Shown here: piece after piece, positions 27,123-36,392 of the stretch
Layout: every line of letters starts with the position of its first letter
Numbering within the stretch: the first letter of the stretch is position 1
Assembly (NCBI RefSeq): GCF_018131005.1
Contig: NZ_JAFCJK010000002.1
Location: 620,001-684,000 of the forward strand
Direction: 5' to 3'
Source: Bradyrhizobium lablabi
GTDB taxonomy: Bacteria; Pseudomonadota; Alphaproteobacteria; Rhizobiales; Xanthobacteraceae
DNA: 64,000 bases
Program-made: the position numbers and the translations under genes
The notes under the pieces: generated by a model
The model's input: only the letters and a program-made list of their open reading frames with translations
What the model was told of the DNA's origin: nothing
Databases searched by the model: none

Positions 27123-28493
27123 ATGGCAAGTGACATTCTGATTGTCGACGACGAAGCAGACATCCGCGACCTCGTCGCTGGAATCCTGGACGACGAGGGC
27201 TTTTCCACGCGCACGGCGCGCGACAGCGATTCGGCGCTCGCCGAGATCGCCAACCGCCGCCCCCATCTTGTCTTCCTCGACATCTGGCTGCAGGGCTCCA
27301 AGCTCGACGGTCTGCAACTGCTCGAGCAGATCAAGAAGGACAATGCCGACCTGCCCGTGGTCATGATCTCGGGCCATGGCAACATCGAAACCGCCGTCGC
27401 CGCGATCAAGCGCGGCGCCTATGACTTCATCGAAAAGCCCTTCAAGTCGGACCGGCTGATCCTGGTCGCGACTCGCGCACTGGAGACATCGCGGCTCAAG
27501 CGCGAGGTGAAGGAGCTCAAGCAACTGGCTCCAGCGTCTAGCATTTTGACCGGGCGATCGGCCTGCATGAACCAGCTTCGCCAGACCATCGACCGGGCCG
27601 CCAAGGCCAACAGCCGCATCCTCATCGTCGGCCCCTCCGGCGCCGGCAAGGAGCTCGCCGCGCGCACGCTGCACAACGCCTCGGGGCGTGCGGACGGGCC
27701 GTTCGTGGTGATCAATGCGGCGGCGATCACGCCGGAACGCATGGAGGTCGAGCTGTTCGGGATCGAGGGATCGAACGGCGAACAGCAGCGCAAGCCGGGT
27801 GCCCTCGAAGAGGCCCATGGCGGCACGCTGTTCATCGACGAGATCGCGGACATGCCGCGCGAGACCCAGAACAAGATCCTGCGGGTGCTGGTCGAGCAGA
27901 CATTCCAGCGCCAGGGGGGCACCACCAAGGTCCATGTCGACGTCCGCATCATCTCGTCCACCGCGCGCAATCTGGAGGAGGAGATCGCCGCGGGCCGATT
28001 CCGCGAGGATCTCTACCACCGCCTCTCGGTGGTGCCGATCCGCGTACCGCCGCTGTCGGAGCGACGTGAGGACATTCCCGAGCTGATCGACTACTTCATG
28101 GACCAGATTTCGGCCGCGACCGGCTTGCCGAAGCGGCAGATCGGGCAGGACGCGATGGCGGTGCTGCAATCGCATGTCTGGCCGGGCAACGTCCGCCAGC
28201 TTCGCAACAATGTCGAGCGGGTGATGATTCTCGCCGGCGGCGGACCTGAGGCCATCATCACCGCCGACATGCTGCCGCAGGATGTCGGTTCGATGGTGCC
28301 GGCGATGCCGACCTCCAACAATGGCGAACACATCATGGGCCTGCCGCTGCGCGAGGCGCGGGAAGTCTTCGAGCGCGACTATCTGATCGCCCAGATCAGC
28401 CGCTTCTCCGGAAACATCTCGCGCACCGCGGAGTTCGTCGGCATGGAGCGCTCGGCGCTGCATCGAAAGCTGAAGGCGCTTGGGGTCGGTTGA
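27123..28493 (+). CDS. ntrX: Nitrogen assimilation regulator NtrX
   Basis: 456 residues. Response regulator partner of NtrY. Receiver with D53 (FLDIWLQ), AAA+ domain with GPSGAGKE, FIDEIADMP and a Fis-type HTH at the end (ISRTAEFVGMERSALHRKLKAL). Where NtrC has GAFTGA this protein reads ELFGIEGSNGEQQRKPGALEE, so the sigma-54-contact loop is missing; the same is known for NtrX of several alphaproteobacteria, which act independently of sigma-54. 17 nt after ntrY, so one operon. Confidence 0.95.
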   Translation: MASDILIVDDEADIRDLVAGILDDEGFSTRTARDSDSALAEIANRRPHLVFLDIWLQGSKLDGLQLLEQIKKDNADLPVVMISGHGNIETAVAAIKRGAYDFIEKPFKSDRLILVATRALETSRLKREVKELKQLAPASSILTGRSACMNQLRQTIDRAAKANSRILIVGPSGAGKELAARTLHNASGRADGPFVVINAAAITPERMEVELFGIEGSNGEQQRKPGALEEAHGGTLFIDEIADMPRETQNKILRVLVEQTFQRQGGTTKVHVDVRIISSTARNLEEEIAAGRFREDLYHRLSVVPIRVPPLSERREDIPELIDYFMDQISAATGLPKRQIGQDAMAVLQSHVWPGNVRQLRNNVERVMILAGGGPEAIITADMLPQDVGSMVPAMPTSNNGEHIMGLPLREAREVFERDYLIAQISRFSGNISRTAEFVGMERSALHRKLKALGVG

Positions 28494-28797
28494 TCCCCAC
28501 GCTGCCGGCAGATGGGGCTCACTCCGCGATCGCCGAAGGGCGGTCGGATCCGGCCGGGACCGGGTGGCAATTTGTCCATTTGGTTGAGAATAATCGTCGC
28601 ATTCGCCGGGTTTTCTTGGAATTGCCACCATCTGGGTGCGTGAACTGGCTTGCCTAAAAAGCGCACGTGGCCTCTAATCCGACACGCTAGGCCTGTCGGA
28701 GGGGGATCTCAGGGCAGGCGCGGGCAGCCGGGGCAAGCTCCGAGAGAGAGCAACAACCGGTTCAATAAAAAGAAACCCAAATGGCGGGACAAAAACA
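28494..28797. other. ntrX-hfq intergenic region
   Basis: About 300 nt without a convincing gene. It must hold the hfq leader; no promoter stands out. The last part is A-rich (AATAAAAAGAAACCCAAA) before the hfq start. A 67-codon frame from 28650 overlaps the hfq start in another frame and looks like chance. Confidence 0.5.
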
Positions 28798-29046
28798 ATG
28801 GCGGCAGACCGCGCACAAAACCTACAAGACACCTTCCTAAATCACGTTCGTAAAACCAAAACACCACTGACGATATTTCTGGTCAACGGAGTGAAGCTAC
28901 AGGGCATTGTCACCTGGTTCGACAATTTCTGCTTGCTGCTCCGGCGCGACGGTCATTCGCAGCTTGTCTACAAGCATGCGATCTCGACCATCATGCCGGG
29001 CGCTCCGATTCAGTTGTTCGAAGGCGGTGAGGATAGTCCGGCTTGA
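28798..29046 (+). CDS. hfq: RNA chaperone Hfq
   Basis: 82 residues; hexameric Sm-like protein that pairs small RNAs with mRNAs. Sm1 ([21 protein letters not shown] and [20 protein letters not shown]) and Sm2 ([12 protein letters not shown]) are intact and the C-terminal tail is short, as in rhizobia. In rhizobia Hfq acts with nitrogen regulation, consistent with the neighbouring ntr genes. hflX starts 11 nt downstream, an ancient hfq-hflX pairing. Confidence 0.97.
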   Translation: MAADRAQNLQDTFLNHVRKTKTPLTIFLVNGVKLQGIVTWFDNFCLLLRRDGHSQLVYKHAISTIMPGAPIQLFEGGEDSPA

Positions 29047-29057
29047 GAGTGACCTGA

Positions 29058-30440
29058 TTGGAACCCTTCAACCGTGAAGGGGACGCCGACCGTCCGCGGT
29101 CGGCGGGGGATAGCAAGAGCGGGCGGGTGATCGTCATCGGCCCGTATCTGCGCGTGCGCCGCGACGGCGGCGATGCGCAAACGGAATCCCTTGTCCGCGA
29201 TCACGAAGCGCGGATCGAGGAAGCCGCGGGCCTTGCGGGCGCGATCGATCTCATCGTGGTCGAGGCGGTGGTCGCGCCGGTCGGCCAGATTCGCCCCGCC
29301 ACCTACCTCGGCAAGGGTAAGGTCGAGGAGATCGCCGGTCTTGTTGCCAGCAACGACATTGAGCTCGTGGTGATGGACTGCGCGCTGGCGCCGATCCAGC
29401 AGCGCAATCTCGAGAAGGCGTGGCGCACCAAGGTGCTCGACCGGACCGGCCTGATCCTGGAAATCTTCGGCCGCCGCGCCAAGACCAGGGAAGGCGCGCT
29501 GCAGGTCGAACTCGCCCACCTGAATTATCAGCGCAGCCGGCTGGTGCGGTCCTGGACCCACCTCGAGCGACAGCGCGGCGGTTTCGGCTTCATGGGCGGT
29601 CCGGGCGAGACCCAGATCGAGGCCGACCGGCGCCTGATCAGCGAGCGCATCGCCAGGCTCGAAGGTGAGTTGAAGAAGGTGCAGGCGACGCGGCGGCTGC
29701 ATCGCGCCGGCCGTCAGCGCGTGCCATACCGGGTGGTGGCGCTGGTCGGTTACACCAACGCCGGCAAGTCGACCCTGTTCAACCGCCTGACCCGCGCCGA
29801 CGTCCAGGCCGCGGACATGCTGTTTGCCACGCTGGACCCGACCTTGCGCGCGCTCAACCTGCCGCACGGCGGCAAGGCGATGCTGTCAGACACCGTCGGC
29901 TTCATCTCCAACCTGCCGACCCAACTCGTGGCCGCGTTCCGCGCCACGCTGGAGGAGGTGCTCGAGGCCGACATCATCCTGCACGTTCGCGACATCTCGC
30001 ATGAAGACGCGGAAGCGCAGGAGCGCGACGTCGAGGCGGTGCTGCGTCAGCTCGGCATCGATCCGACCGCCGACGGCGGCGAGCGCATCATCGAGGTCTG
30101 GAACAAGGTTGACCGCTTCGATCCCGAGGAGCGCGAGAATTTGCGCAACATCGCCGCGCGGAGGCCGCCGGAGCGGCCGTGCTTCCTGGTATCCGCCATA
30201 TCAGGCGAGGGGATCGATCAGCTCCTGGCCGCGATCGAGGATCGCCTCGCCGCCAAGCGCATGACGCTGAACCTGTCGATCGACGCCTCCGATGGCGCAG
30301 GCATTAGCTGGCTGCACCGCAATGCCGAGGTGTTGAACAAGGAGCTGCACGGCGAGCGGTTCGACATGACCGTGCGCGTCGACGCCACCAAGCGCGACAT
30401 CGTCATGAATCGCTTCGACGCCGTTCCGCACGGTCTGTGA
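29058..30440 (+). CDS. hflX: GTPase HflX
   Basis: 460 residues. Ribosome-associated GTPase that splits stalled 70S ribosomes after heat or antibiotic stress. N-terminal HflX domain (ATYLGKGKVEEIAGLV and RTKVLDRTGLILEIFGRRAKT), the linker GGFGFMGGPGETQIEADRR, then the G domain with G1 GYTNAGKST, G3 DTVGF and G4 NKVD. Begins with TTG (29058: TTGGAACCC), with a GTGACC sequence just upstream rather than a strong Shine-Dalgarno. Co-transcribed with hfq. Confidence 0.95.
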   Translation: MEPFNREGDADRPRSAGDSKSGRVIVIGPYLRVRRDGGDAQTESLVRDHEARIEEAAGLAGAIDLIVVEAVVAPVGQIRPATYLGKGKVEEIAGLVASNDIELVVMDCALAPIQQRNLEKAWRTKVLDRTGLILEIFGRRAKTREGALQVELAHLNYQRSRLVRSWTHLERQRGGFGFMGGPGETQIEADRRLISERIARLEGELKKVQATRRLHRAGRQRVPYRVVALVGYTNAGKSTLFNRLTRADVQAADMLFATLDPTLRALNLPHGGKAMLSDTVGFISNLPTQLVAAFRATLEEVLEADIILHVRDISHEDAEAQERDVEAVLRQLGIDPTADGGERIIEVWNKVDRFDPEERENLRNIAARRPPERPCFLVSAISGEGIDQLLAAIEDRLAAKRMTLNLSIDASDGAGISWLHRNAEVLNKELHGERFDMTVRVDATKRDIVMNRFDAVPHGL

Positions 30441-30590
30441 GCCGGCTGCCGGCAGCGATCGTCGAAAATATGACGACGTCGTGACGTGGCCCGCTTGACC
30501 GGCCGCATGCGACCATGTGCTGCACTTTCTGTTTGAATTCCGTATCGCCTTGGTCCATTGCGCTGCTGGACGCGAAGGCGAGGCCGATCA

Positions 30591-31961
30591 ATGCAGAATT
30601 CCAGCGAAGCCGTAGGGGACGCAACGCTCGCGAATGCGACTGGGGATCTCGCCCAGGAACGGGCGCCCGACATCGTGGAGGCGCTCAACGCGGAAGAGCC
30701 CGAGGCGGCGGCGGCGATGCTGCAATCATTGCCGGCCGAGAAGGCGATCGAGGTTCTTGATCTGCCCGGGCTCGCCAATACCTGCGAGCTCATTACAGCG
30801 CTGCCGTCAGACACCGCGGTTGCGCTGCTGTCCGGGGTCTCCGACGATCGCGCCGCCGACATCTTCAAGGAGCTTGAGGAGCCGGTCCGAACTGCGTTGC
30901 TGGACCGCCTCAATCCGGAGACGCGGGGCGTCATTTCCGGGCTGCTGGCGTATCCGGAGCGCAGCGCCGGCAGCATCATGACGACCGAGTTCGTCAGCGT
31001 TCCCTCGACCTGGACGATTGCCGAGGTCTTGCATCACATCCGCATGGTCGAGCGCACCCGGGAGACCGTCTACTCGATCTTCGTGATCGATCCGGTCAGG
31101 AAGACGCTGGTTCAAGCAGTGCCGCTCCGCCGCCTGATCTCAGGCGACCCGCACGCCAATGTCCTGACGGCGGCGCCGGCGCGGCGGCCGCTGATGATCT
31201 CGCCTGAAGCCGACCGCATGGAGGCGGCACGGCTGATCTCTCGATACGATCTGCTGGCGGTCGCGGTGGTCGATGGTCCGGGCCGAATTCTCGGCATCGT
31301 CACGGTGGACGACGTGATCGACGCCATCGTCCAGGAATCGACCGAGGACGTCCAGAAATTCGGCGGCATGGAAGCGCTTGACGAACCCTACTTGCGGATC
31401 AGCTTTGTCGAAATGATCAAGAAGCGAGGCGGCTGGCTGTGCGCGCTGTTCCTCTCGGAGATGCTGACCGCGAGCGCGATGCAGACCTTCCAGGACGAGC
31501 TCGAGAGAGCGATCGTGCTGACGCTGTTCATCCCGCTGATCATGAGCTCGGGCGGCAATTCCGGGTCGCAGGCGACGTCCCTGTTGATCCGTGCCCTGGC
31601 GCTGCAGGAACTCCGCCTGGGCGACTGGTGGCGGGTCGCCTTGCGTGAACTGCCGACAGGATTGGCGCTTGGCGCCATCCTCGGTGTGATCGGCATGGCG
31701 CGGATCACGCTCTGGCAGACGCTGGGCATCTTCGATTACGGCCCGCATTGGGGCCTGGTGGCCGCAACCGTCGGCGCCACCCTCGTCGGCATCGTGACGT
31801 TTGGATCGCTGGCCGGATCGATGCTGCCGTTCATTCTCAAGCGCATCGGCTTCGATCCGGCAAGCGCGTCCGCGCCCTTTGTGGCGACGCTGGTCGACGT
31901 GACGGGCCTCGTCATCTATTTCGGGGTTGCGGCCGTGATTCTCCGCGGCACGCTGCTGTGA
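30591..31961 (+). CDS. mgtE: Magnesium transporter MgtE
   Basis: 456 residues. Mg2+-gated magnesium channel: N-terminal superhelical domain (EEPEAAAAMLQSLPAEKAIEVLD), two CBS domains (SIMTTEFVSVP and VVDGPGRILGIVTVDDVID), then five hydrophobic helices with the family signature MSSGGNSGSQATSLLIRAL, which lines the pore. The ATG at 30591 is preferred over an upstream frame. Its last 46 nt overlap the 3' end of mazG on the opposite strand. No Mg riboswitch recognisable upstream. Confidence 0.95.
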   Translation: MQNSSEAVGDATLANATGDLAQERAPDIVEALNAEEPEAAAAMLQSLPAEKAIEVLDLPGLANTCELITALPSDTAVALLSGVSDDRAADIFKELEEPVRTALLDRLNPETRGVISGLLAYPERSAGSIMTTEFVSVPSTWTIAEVLHHIRMVERTRETVYSIFVIDPVRKTLVQAVPLRRLISGDPHANVLTAAPARRPLMISPEADRMEAARLISRYDLLAVAVVDGPGRILGIVTVDDVIDAIVQESTEDVQKFGGMEALDEPYLRISFVEMIKKRGGWLCALFLSEMLTASAMQTFQDELERAIVLTLFIPLIMSSGGNSGSQATSLLIRALALQELRLGDWWRVALRELPTGLALGAILGVIGMARITLWQTLGIFDYGPHWGLVAATVGATLVGIVTFGSLAGSMLPFILKRIGFDPASASAPFVATLVDVTGLVIYFGVAAVILRGTLL

Positions 31962-32779
31962 GGGACGACGGCGCTCTTCGCCTCGTTCCACAACGCATCC
32001 ATCTCTTGCAGGGACGCTTCCTCGAGCAAGTGGCCTCGCGCGGCGAGGGTCTTTTCGATATAGGCAAACCGCCGCTCGAACTTTGCATTCGTAGCGCGCA
32101 GCGCGGTCTCCGGATCGGCGTCGACGTGGCGTGCGAGGTTGACGAGGGCGAACATCAGGTCGCCGGTCTCTTCCGTCAGTTCCTGCTTGTCGTTGCGGTC
32201 GAGTGCGGCCTCGATCTCGTCGGCTTCCTCGCGGATCTTGTTCAGCACCGCGCGCGGGTCGTTCCAGTCGAAGCCGACGGTCGAGGCCTTGCGCTGCAAT
32301 TCCATCGCGCGCGTCAGGGCGGGCAGGCCGGCCTTGACGCTCGCGAGCAGCGATTTGTGCGCGGTGTCCTCTGGCGCGCGCCGTGCCGCACGCTCTGCCT
32401 TCTCCTCGGCCTTGATGCGCTCCCATGCGCTCTTGACGCCGGCGGGCTGGATGTTGCCGTCCTTGTCGGCAAAGATATGCGGGTGCCGGCGGATCATCTT
32501 GCTGGTGATCGCCTCGACCACGTCGCCGAACGCAAAGGCGTTCCGCTCCTCCGCCATACGGGCGTGATAGACGACCTGGAGCAGGAGATCGCCGAGTTCG
32601 TCCCGGAGGTCGTCGAAATCGCCCCGCGTGATCGCGTCCGCGACCTCATAGGCCTCCTCGATCGTGTAGGGCGCGATGGTCGCGAAATCCTGTTCAAGGT
32701 CCCACGGGCAGCCGGTTACCGGCGTGCGCAACGCGGCCATGATCTCAATCAGGCGGGCGATATCGCGGGAAGGGGTCAT
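31916..32779 (-). CDS. mazG: Nucleoside triphosphate pyrophosphohydrolase MazG
   Basis: 287 residues with tandem MazG domains. Hydrolyses (d)NTPs to monophosphates, cleaning damaged nucleotides. The first domain shows CPWDLEQDFATIAPYTIEEAYEVADAI and DELGDLLLQVVYHARM; the second shows EEADEIEAALD and EETGDLMFALVNLARHVDADPE. Length matches bacterial MazG. Its C-terminal 15 residues are encoded antisense to the mgtE end. Confidence 0.95.
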   Translation of the reverse strand: MTPSRDIARLIEIMAALRTPVTGCPWDLEQDFATIAPYTIEEAYEVADAITRGDFDDLRDELGDLLLQVVYHARMAEERNAFAFGDVVEAITSKMIRRHPHIFADKDGNIQPAGVKSAWERIKAEEKAERAARRAPEDTAHKSLLASVKAGLPALTRAMELQRKASTVGFDWNDPRAVLNKIREEADEIEAALDRNDKQELTEETGDLMFALVNLARHVDADPETALRATNAKFERRFAYIEKTLAARGHLLEEASLQEMDALWNEAKSAVVPHSSVPRRITAATPK

Positions 32780-32908
32780 GGGGCACCAAAATGTTGAAAG
32801 GCTCCGGCTTTATGCCAAAACGGCCCTGCCGATCCCAGCAAATCGCGCCGAAATCACGGCGCTGTCCGCCGATTGGCCATGGTGCCGATGAGTGGTAAAG
32901 CGGGTTCC

Positions 32909-33622
32909 ATGAACGATCAGAGCAATTCCGGCACCGCGCTGGTGCTGTTTTCCGGCGGCCAGGACTCGACCACTTGCCTGGCCTGGGCATTGTCCCGCTT
33001 TGCCCGTGTCGAGACGCTTGGCTTCGCGTATGGCCAGCGCCACGCGATCGAGCTCGAATGCCGCGACCGTCTGGTGTCCGGCCTCAAGGCGCTGCGGCCG
33101 GACTGGGGCGCCAAACTCGGCGACAGCCACACGCTTGCAATCCCGACGTTGTCGGAAATTTCCGACACTGCGCTGACGCGTGACGTCGCGATCACGATGG
33201 GTGCGGACGGCCTGCCGAACACCTTCGTCCCCGGCCGCAATCTGGTGTTCCTCACCTTCGCGGCGGCGCTCGCCTATCGCCGCGGCATCCGCCACATCAT
33301 CGGCGGCATGTGCGAGACGGATTACTCGGGCTACCCGGATTGCCGCGACGAGACCATCGAGGCGTTGCAGTCAGCGCTCAGTCTCGGCATGGCCAGGGAC
33401 TTCGAACTGCACACGCCGCTGATGTGGCTCGACAAGGCCGCGACCTGGCGGCTCGCACATGATCTCGGCGGGGCAGGGTTGGTCGATCTGATCCGCGAGC
33501 AGTCCCACACCTGCTATCTCGGCGAGCGCGGCGCGCAGCATGAGTGGGGCTATGGCTGCGGCGAATGTCCCGCGTGCAGTCTGCGCGCCAAGGGCTGGCA
33601 GGAGTATGCGGCGCGGCTGTAG
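32909..33622 (+). CDS. queC: 7-cyano-7-deazaguanine synthase QueC
   Basis: About 237 residues. ATP-dependent synthesis of preQ0, precursor of queuosine in tRNA. PP-loop SGGQDSTT at residues 15-22; C-terminal zinc site with the cysteines of HTCYLG and [17 protein letters not shown]. The ATG at 32909 is placed next to the start of homology; an in-frame ATG at 32888 is also possible. Other queuosine genes are not in the window and no preQ1 riboswitch is apparent upstream. Confidence 0.94.
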   Translation: MNDQSNSGTALVLFSGGQDSTTCLAWALSRFARVETLGFAYGQRHAIELECRDRLVSGLKALRPDWGAKLGDSHTLAIPTLSEISDTALTRDVAITMGADGLPNTFVPGRNLVFLTFAAALAYRRGIRHIIGGMCETDYSGYPDCRDETIEALQSALSLGMARDFELHTPLMWLDKAATWRLAHDLGGAGLVDLIREQSHTCYLGERGAQHEWGYGCGECPACSLRAKGWQEYAARL

Positions 33623-33984
33623 TCGCGCCGGTCCTGAATTGCGCGACGAGGCAAGCCTTCGCCCGAGAATCAGCTGGCTTCGGTCGGTGGGGCAAATCAG
33701 TCGTTCAATCGGCCCCGTCCCAGACGCAAAATGCACGACCAGCCGTTTACGGCGAGGAAACAAGGCCGAAAACATCCGGGTAGAATACCCTCAAGGGGGC
33801 GGTGCCGTATCCGTACATATCGATTTCAGCGGGCCACCGAAAATCGGCGCCTCACCCCATCATAGTTTGGAACTCGCCAGCCAGGGTGCAAGTTGTTCCC
33901 CATCACCGGCTTCGGCTCTTGCCCATAGGCGCTGGTGGCTGAGAGACCGTTCGCGCTCCCGCCTGAAAAAGGAAGGAGGAGCGC
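33623..33984. other. No gene seen between queC and the small-gene pair
   Basis: About 360 nt. Open frames here have poor composition and no start sites. The final 20 nt carry a strong GGAAGGAGGAG ribosome site for the next gene. Confidence 0.5.
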
Positions 33985-34182
33985 ATGTCCCGTCGGCGCA
34001 TCCAGCAAACGACCATTACGGGAGAACATCTTGCGGAAGAGGCACGGCGCTTTCGGAAGGAAGCCCGCGGCACCCCGCCAGGCATTGCGCGTGAGCGCCT
34101 TATTCGCAGAGCCCGCCAGGCCGAGGCCGCTTCTGATCTGACCAAATGGCTGAACTCGCGCGCACTGCAATCGCCAAAGTGA
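33985..34182 (+). CDS. Small hypothetical protein, paralogue of the gene at 4010
   Basis: 65 residues, rich in Arg, Glu and Ala and probably all-helical (TTITGEHLAEEARRFRKEA). The C-terminal half ARQAEAASDLTKWL and final LQSPK match the 63-residue protein encoded at 4010-4201. GGAAGGAGGAG precedes the ATG with good spacing. The next small gene starts 7 nt after its stop. Function unknown. Confidence 0.7.
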   Translation: MSRRRIQQTTITGEHLAEEARRFRKEARGTPPGIARERLIRRARQAEAASDLTKWLNSRALQSPK

Positions 34183-34188
34183 GTTTAT

Positions 34189-34410
34189 ATGGTTATCGAC
34201 CGACTGTTACACGGCTGCGCTATAGACACGGAAACGATTAGCCGCATCACAGCAGCTTACGAGCGAGCACTGCATACGCTCTGCGTCAAGGACCGCGACG
34301 ACCCGCTGACGGAAATGATCGCGAAGACGATCATCAAGGTCGCGCAAACCGGCATCAAGGACCCCTTGAAGATTTCGATGCAAGCGATCAAGGAACTGGA
34401 AATGCGGTGA
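34189..34410 (+). CDS. Small hypothetical protein
   Basis: 73 residues; helical, no signal peptide (MVIDRLLHGCAIDTETISRI and ERALHTLCVKDRDDPLTEMI). I recall similar uncharacterised proteins in Bradyrhizobium. Follows the previous small gene by 6 nt, so probably the same transcript. Function unknown. Confidence 0.6.
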   Translation: MVIDRLLHGCAIDTETISRITAAYERALHTLCVKDRDDPLTEMIAKTIIKVAQTGIKDPLKISMQAIKELEMR

Positions 34411-34559
34411 GGCCGCTCAATGGCGGTTGCATGTCCGGCGCCGGCCGCGTTTGGGACTCGTTCTGATCGGCGAACGCCTTGCGTTTGGCCTGCGAGCGAC
34501 GGGTTGACGAATATGCGGCGTAGTTGCCGGCGCGCCGATCACTGATTTGCCCGACGCGG

Positions 34560-35325
34560 CAAGTCTTCACACGAAAAATATTTCTGTTTTTCAGAAATGG
34601 AAATCAGGCTAATAATTGCTCCGTCTCATCCGATTGAGGGGCGCTTCGCGATCGTCACAGGTGTTGGGTTGAGATGCGGTGGACGCCGCGCGTGTGACTG
34701 ACGAGCACATGCGATGCGGACGGTGAAGTCGTGTGGTCCTGACGCCCCAGTGGCTGGTGTTAAGTCCGCGGGAGGCCAACGCCTCTTGCTGACGACGGTG
34801 GCAACAAAGCCCGGTCTCGCCGAGGAGATCACGTATAAGCCGTAAACCATCGCGCAGGGAAAGCCGGGTTGTTTCCGGTTACACCTGTGGTCCTACCCCC
34901 GTGCTTTTTGTTGCACGGGGCCCATGGGTGCCAACCGGCACCCGGCTTTCCCCGCGCCCTCTTGATTTGGAGGGCGGAAAGACAAGCAAAGCTTGGACGC
35001 AACGCGTCGCGAGAATGCAAACTCGTATCCGAATCGCTGTTTGATATGTGAATCGGACGCCAGCCTCGCATTGCGAGGAGTGCAGCGACGTAGCAATGCA
35101 TGAATCCACGTACGCGGAGGGATCGCTTCGGTTGACGAATGGAAACCGGGTACGCCAATCCATCACCGTTATGATGGGGAGGCCGCGAAGCCGCCGTCTC
35201 GAAGCACGACGGCCGGGCTCTGCGGGCTGACGCATCGGGGCCGCGCGTCCTTCGAGGCTCGCCCAGCGGCGCAAGTGGTCCGCAAGGCTCGCACCTCAGC
35301 ATGACGGGAGTGATAGTGGCGCAGC
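34560..35325. repeat. Composite dispersed repeat region
   Basis: Several intergenic repeat types lie end to end: an AT-rich AAAATATTTCTGTTTTTCAG segment; a part ending ACGTATAAGCCGTAAACCAT; a unit starting CGCGCAGGGAAAGCCGGG that is nearly mirrored by CCCGGCTTTCCCCGCGCCC at 34944-34963; a GCATTGCGAGGAGTGCAGCG unit near 35069; and a CCTTCGAGGCTCGCCCAGCG unit near 35250. I recall each as frequent in Bradyrhizobium genomes. Open frames across it are repeat artefacts; 34411-34559 shows no gene. Confidence 0.6.
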
Positions 35326-35349
35326 GTGTCCAAGGAGGAACGCGACCCG

Positions 35350-35733
35350 CTACTCAAAATCCCCCGGCGTCAGCTCGATCGGCTTTCCGTGCGGGGTGCG
35401 GTCGGCGGCGTGATCCCAGGCGTCGCGGTAGCGCTGCAGATTGTCCAGCGTGGTGACGCCCTTGGCGGCGACCAGCGCCTCCAGGGTGGCGAGCCAATGC
35501 TGGTAGTAGGTCTCGCCGGTGTCGGGATCGCCCTTGGCCTGCGCGCGTTTGATCTCGGCGCCCAGCGCCTCTGCCCATTCCTTCCAGGTGAAGACTCCGG
35601 CCTCGTGCAGCGCGAGCGCCATCGCGAAGGCGCGCGCTTCCCAGGGCTCGCGGAACACCGGACCGTCCGCGTCGCGGGGAATTCCGGGCGCCGCGATCGC
35701 AGCGCGCATCGCTTGCTGCGGACCGATCGCCAT
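35350..35733 (-). CDS. Nitrile hydratase accessory protein
   Basis: 127 residues of the nitrile hydratase activator family (beta-subunit-related, P14K/NHase accessory type), which delivers cobalt into the alpha subunit by subunit swapping. Family look: DGPVFREPWEARAFAMALALHEAGVFTWKEWAEALGAEI and GETYYQHWLATLEALV, which resembles the N-terminal half of the beta subunit. Third gene of the operon; its ATG shares one base with the beta-subunit stop. Confidence 0.88.
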   Translation of the reverse strand: MAIGPQQAMRAAIAAPGIPRDADGPVFREPWEARAFAMALALHEAGVFTWKEWAEALGAEIKRAQAKGDPDTGETYYQHWLATLEALVAAKGVTTLDNLQRYRDAWDHAADRTPHGKPIELTPGDFE

Positions 35734-36392
35734 CAGGGATGTTCCAGATAGGATTCCCAGGCGTCAACGGACACGCTCAGCGTCGGATCGCCGCCCGCGC
35801 CCCACAATTCGGGCCCGTCGAACCTGACGGTGAACAGCCATTGCGGGTTCTCGCCCTTGCCCTGCGAATTGAGGTCGGGAAACACGTGGCAGCCATGGTT
35901 CATCTCGACGGTGCCGAGATGGCCGCGGACATATCGGGGCAGACGGGTATGGGTCGTCGGATGAATATCCTTCATCCGCACGGTGTCGCCGACATTGAAC
36001 AGTGCAGGCGCCGTCGGGCGCCGTTCGGTCGGGCCGCCGCGGCGGATCGCGGGCGTCACCTCATCAGGCGCCACGGGCTTGATGCCGGGCTTGGGCGGGA
36101 AGAGCATCTTGCCGGCCTCGATCTCCTCGCGCGTGACGAGACCGCGCTCGATCATCAGCGTCTCGAGGCCGGCGAGCCAGATCTGAAAATAGCTCTTGCT
36201 GAGATAATCCTCGGACGGGCGGTTCTCGCGGGCAAAGCGCGACATGTCGATATTCCAGCCGCCGGGACGCGCCATAGCAACTGTCAGCGCAAAGGCGCGC
36301 CGTTCCCACTCGGCGTGGAACACCGGCTCGTTCGTTTCGGCGACGACAGGGCCAAAGCCCCTGACGCCTCCCATGTCATGCGCGCCGTCCAT
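35733..36392 (-). CDS. nthB: Nitrile hydratase beta subunit
   Basis: 219 residues, starting [16 protein letters not shown], the standard beta-subunit start. Pairs with alpha to hydrate nitriles to amides. Later segments FNVGDTVRMKDIHPTTHTRLPRYVRGHLGTVE and PQWLFTVRFDGPELWG belong to the SH3-like C-terminal domain. An upstream extension of the frame reads through the alpha gene and is not coding. Shares one base (TGATG) with the alpha stop. Confidence 0.93.
   Translation of the reverse strand: MDGAHDMGGVRGFGPVVAETNEPVFHAEWERRAFALTVAMARPGGWNIDMSRFARENRPSEDYLSKSYFQIWLAGLETLMIERGLVTREEIEAGKMLFPPKPGIKPVAPDEVTPAIRRGGPTERRPTAPALFNVGDTVRMKDIHPTTHTRLPRYVRGHLGTVEMNHGCHVFPDLNSQGKGENPQWLFTVRFDGPELWGAGGDPTLSVSVDAWESYLEHP

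Noticed and set aside
26616..28631. 671-codon frame antisense to ntrY and ntrX
   Set aside because: Spans two well-supported genes on the other strand and shows no domain.
28650..28853. 67-codon frame overlapping the hfq start
   Set aside because: Highly basic, overlaps hfq in another frame and has no recognisable family.
32780..32908. preQ1 riboswitch before queC
   Set aside because: The short mazG-queC gap shows no convincing pseudoknot-like aptamer pattern.
34879..35274. 131-codon frame in the repeat region
   Set aside because: Encoded by dispersed repeats; text such as SLHSSQCEAG is the repeat-derived kind often mis-annotated in these genomes.
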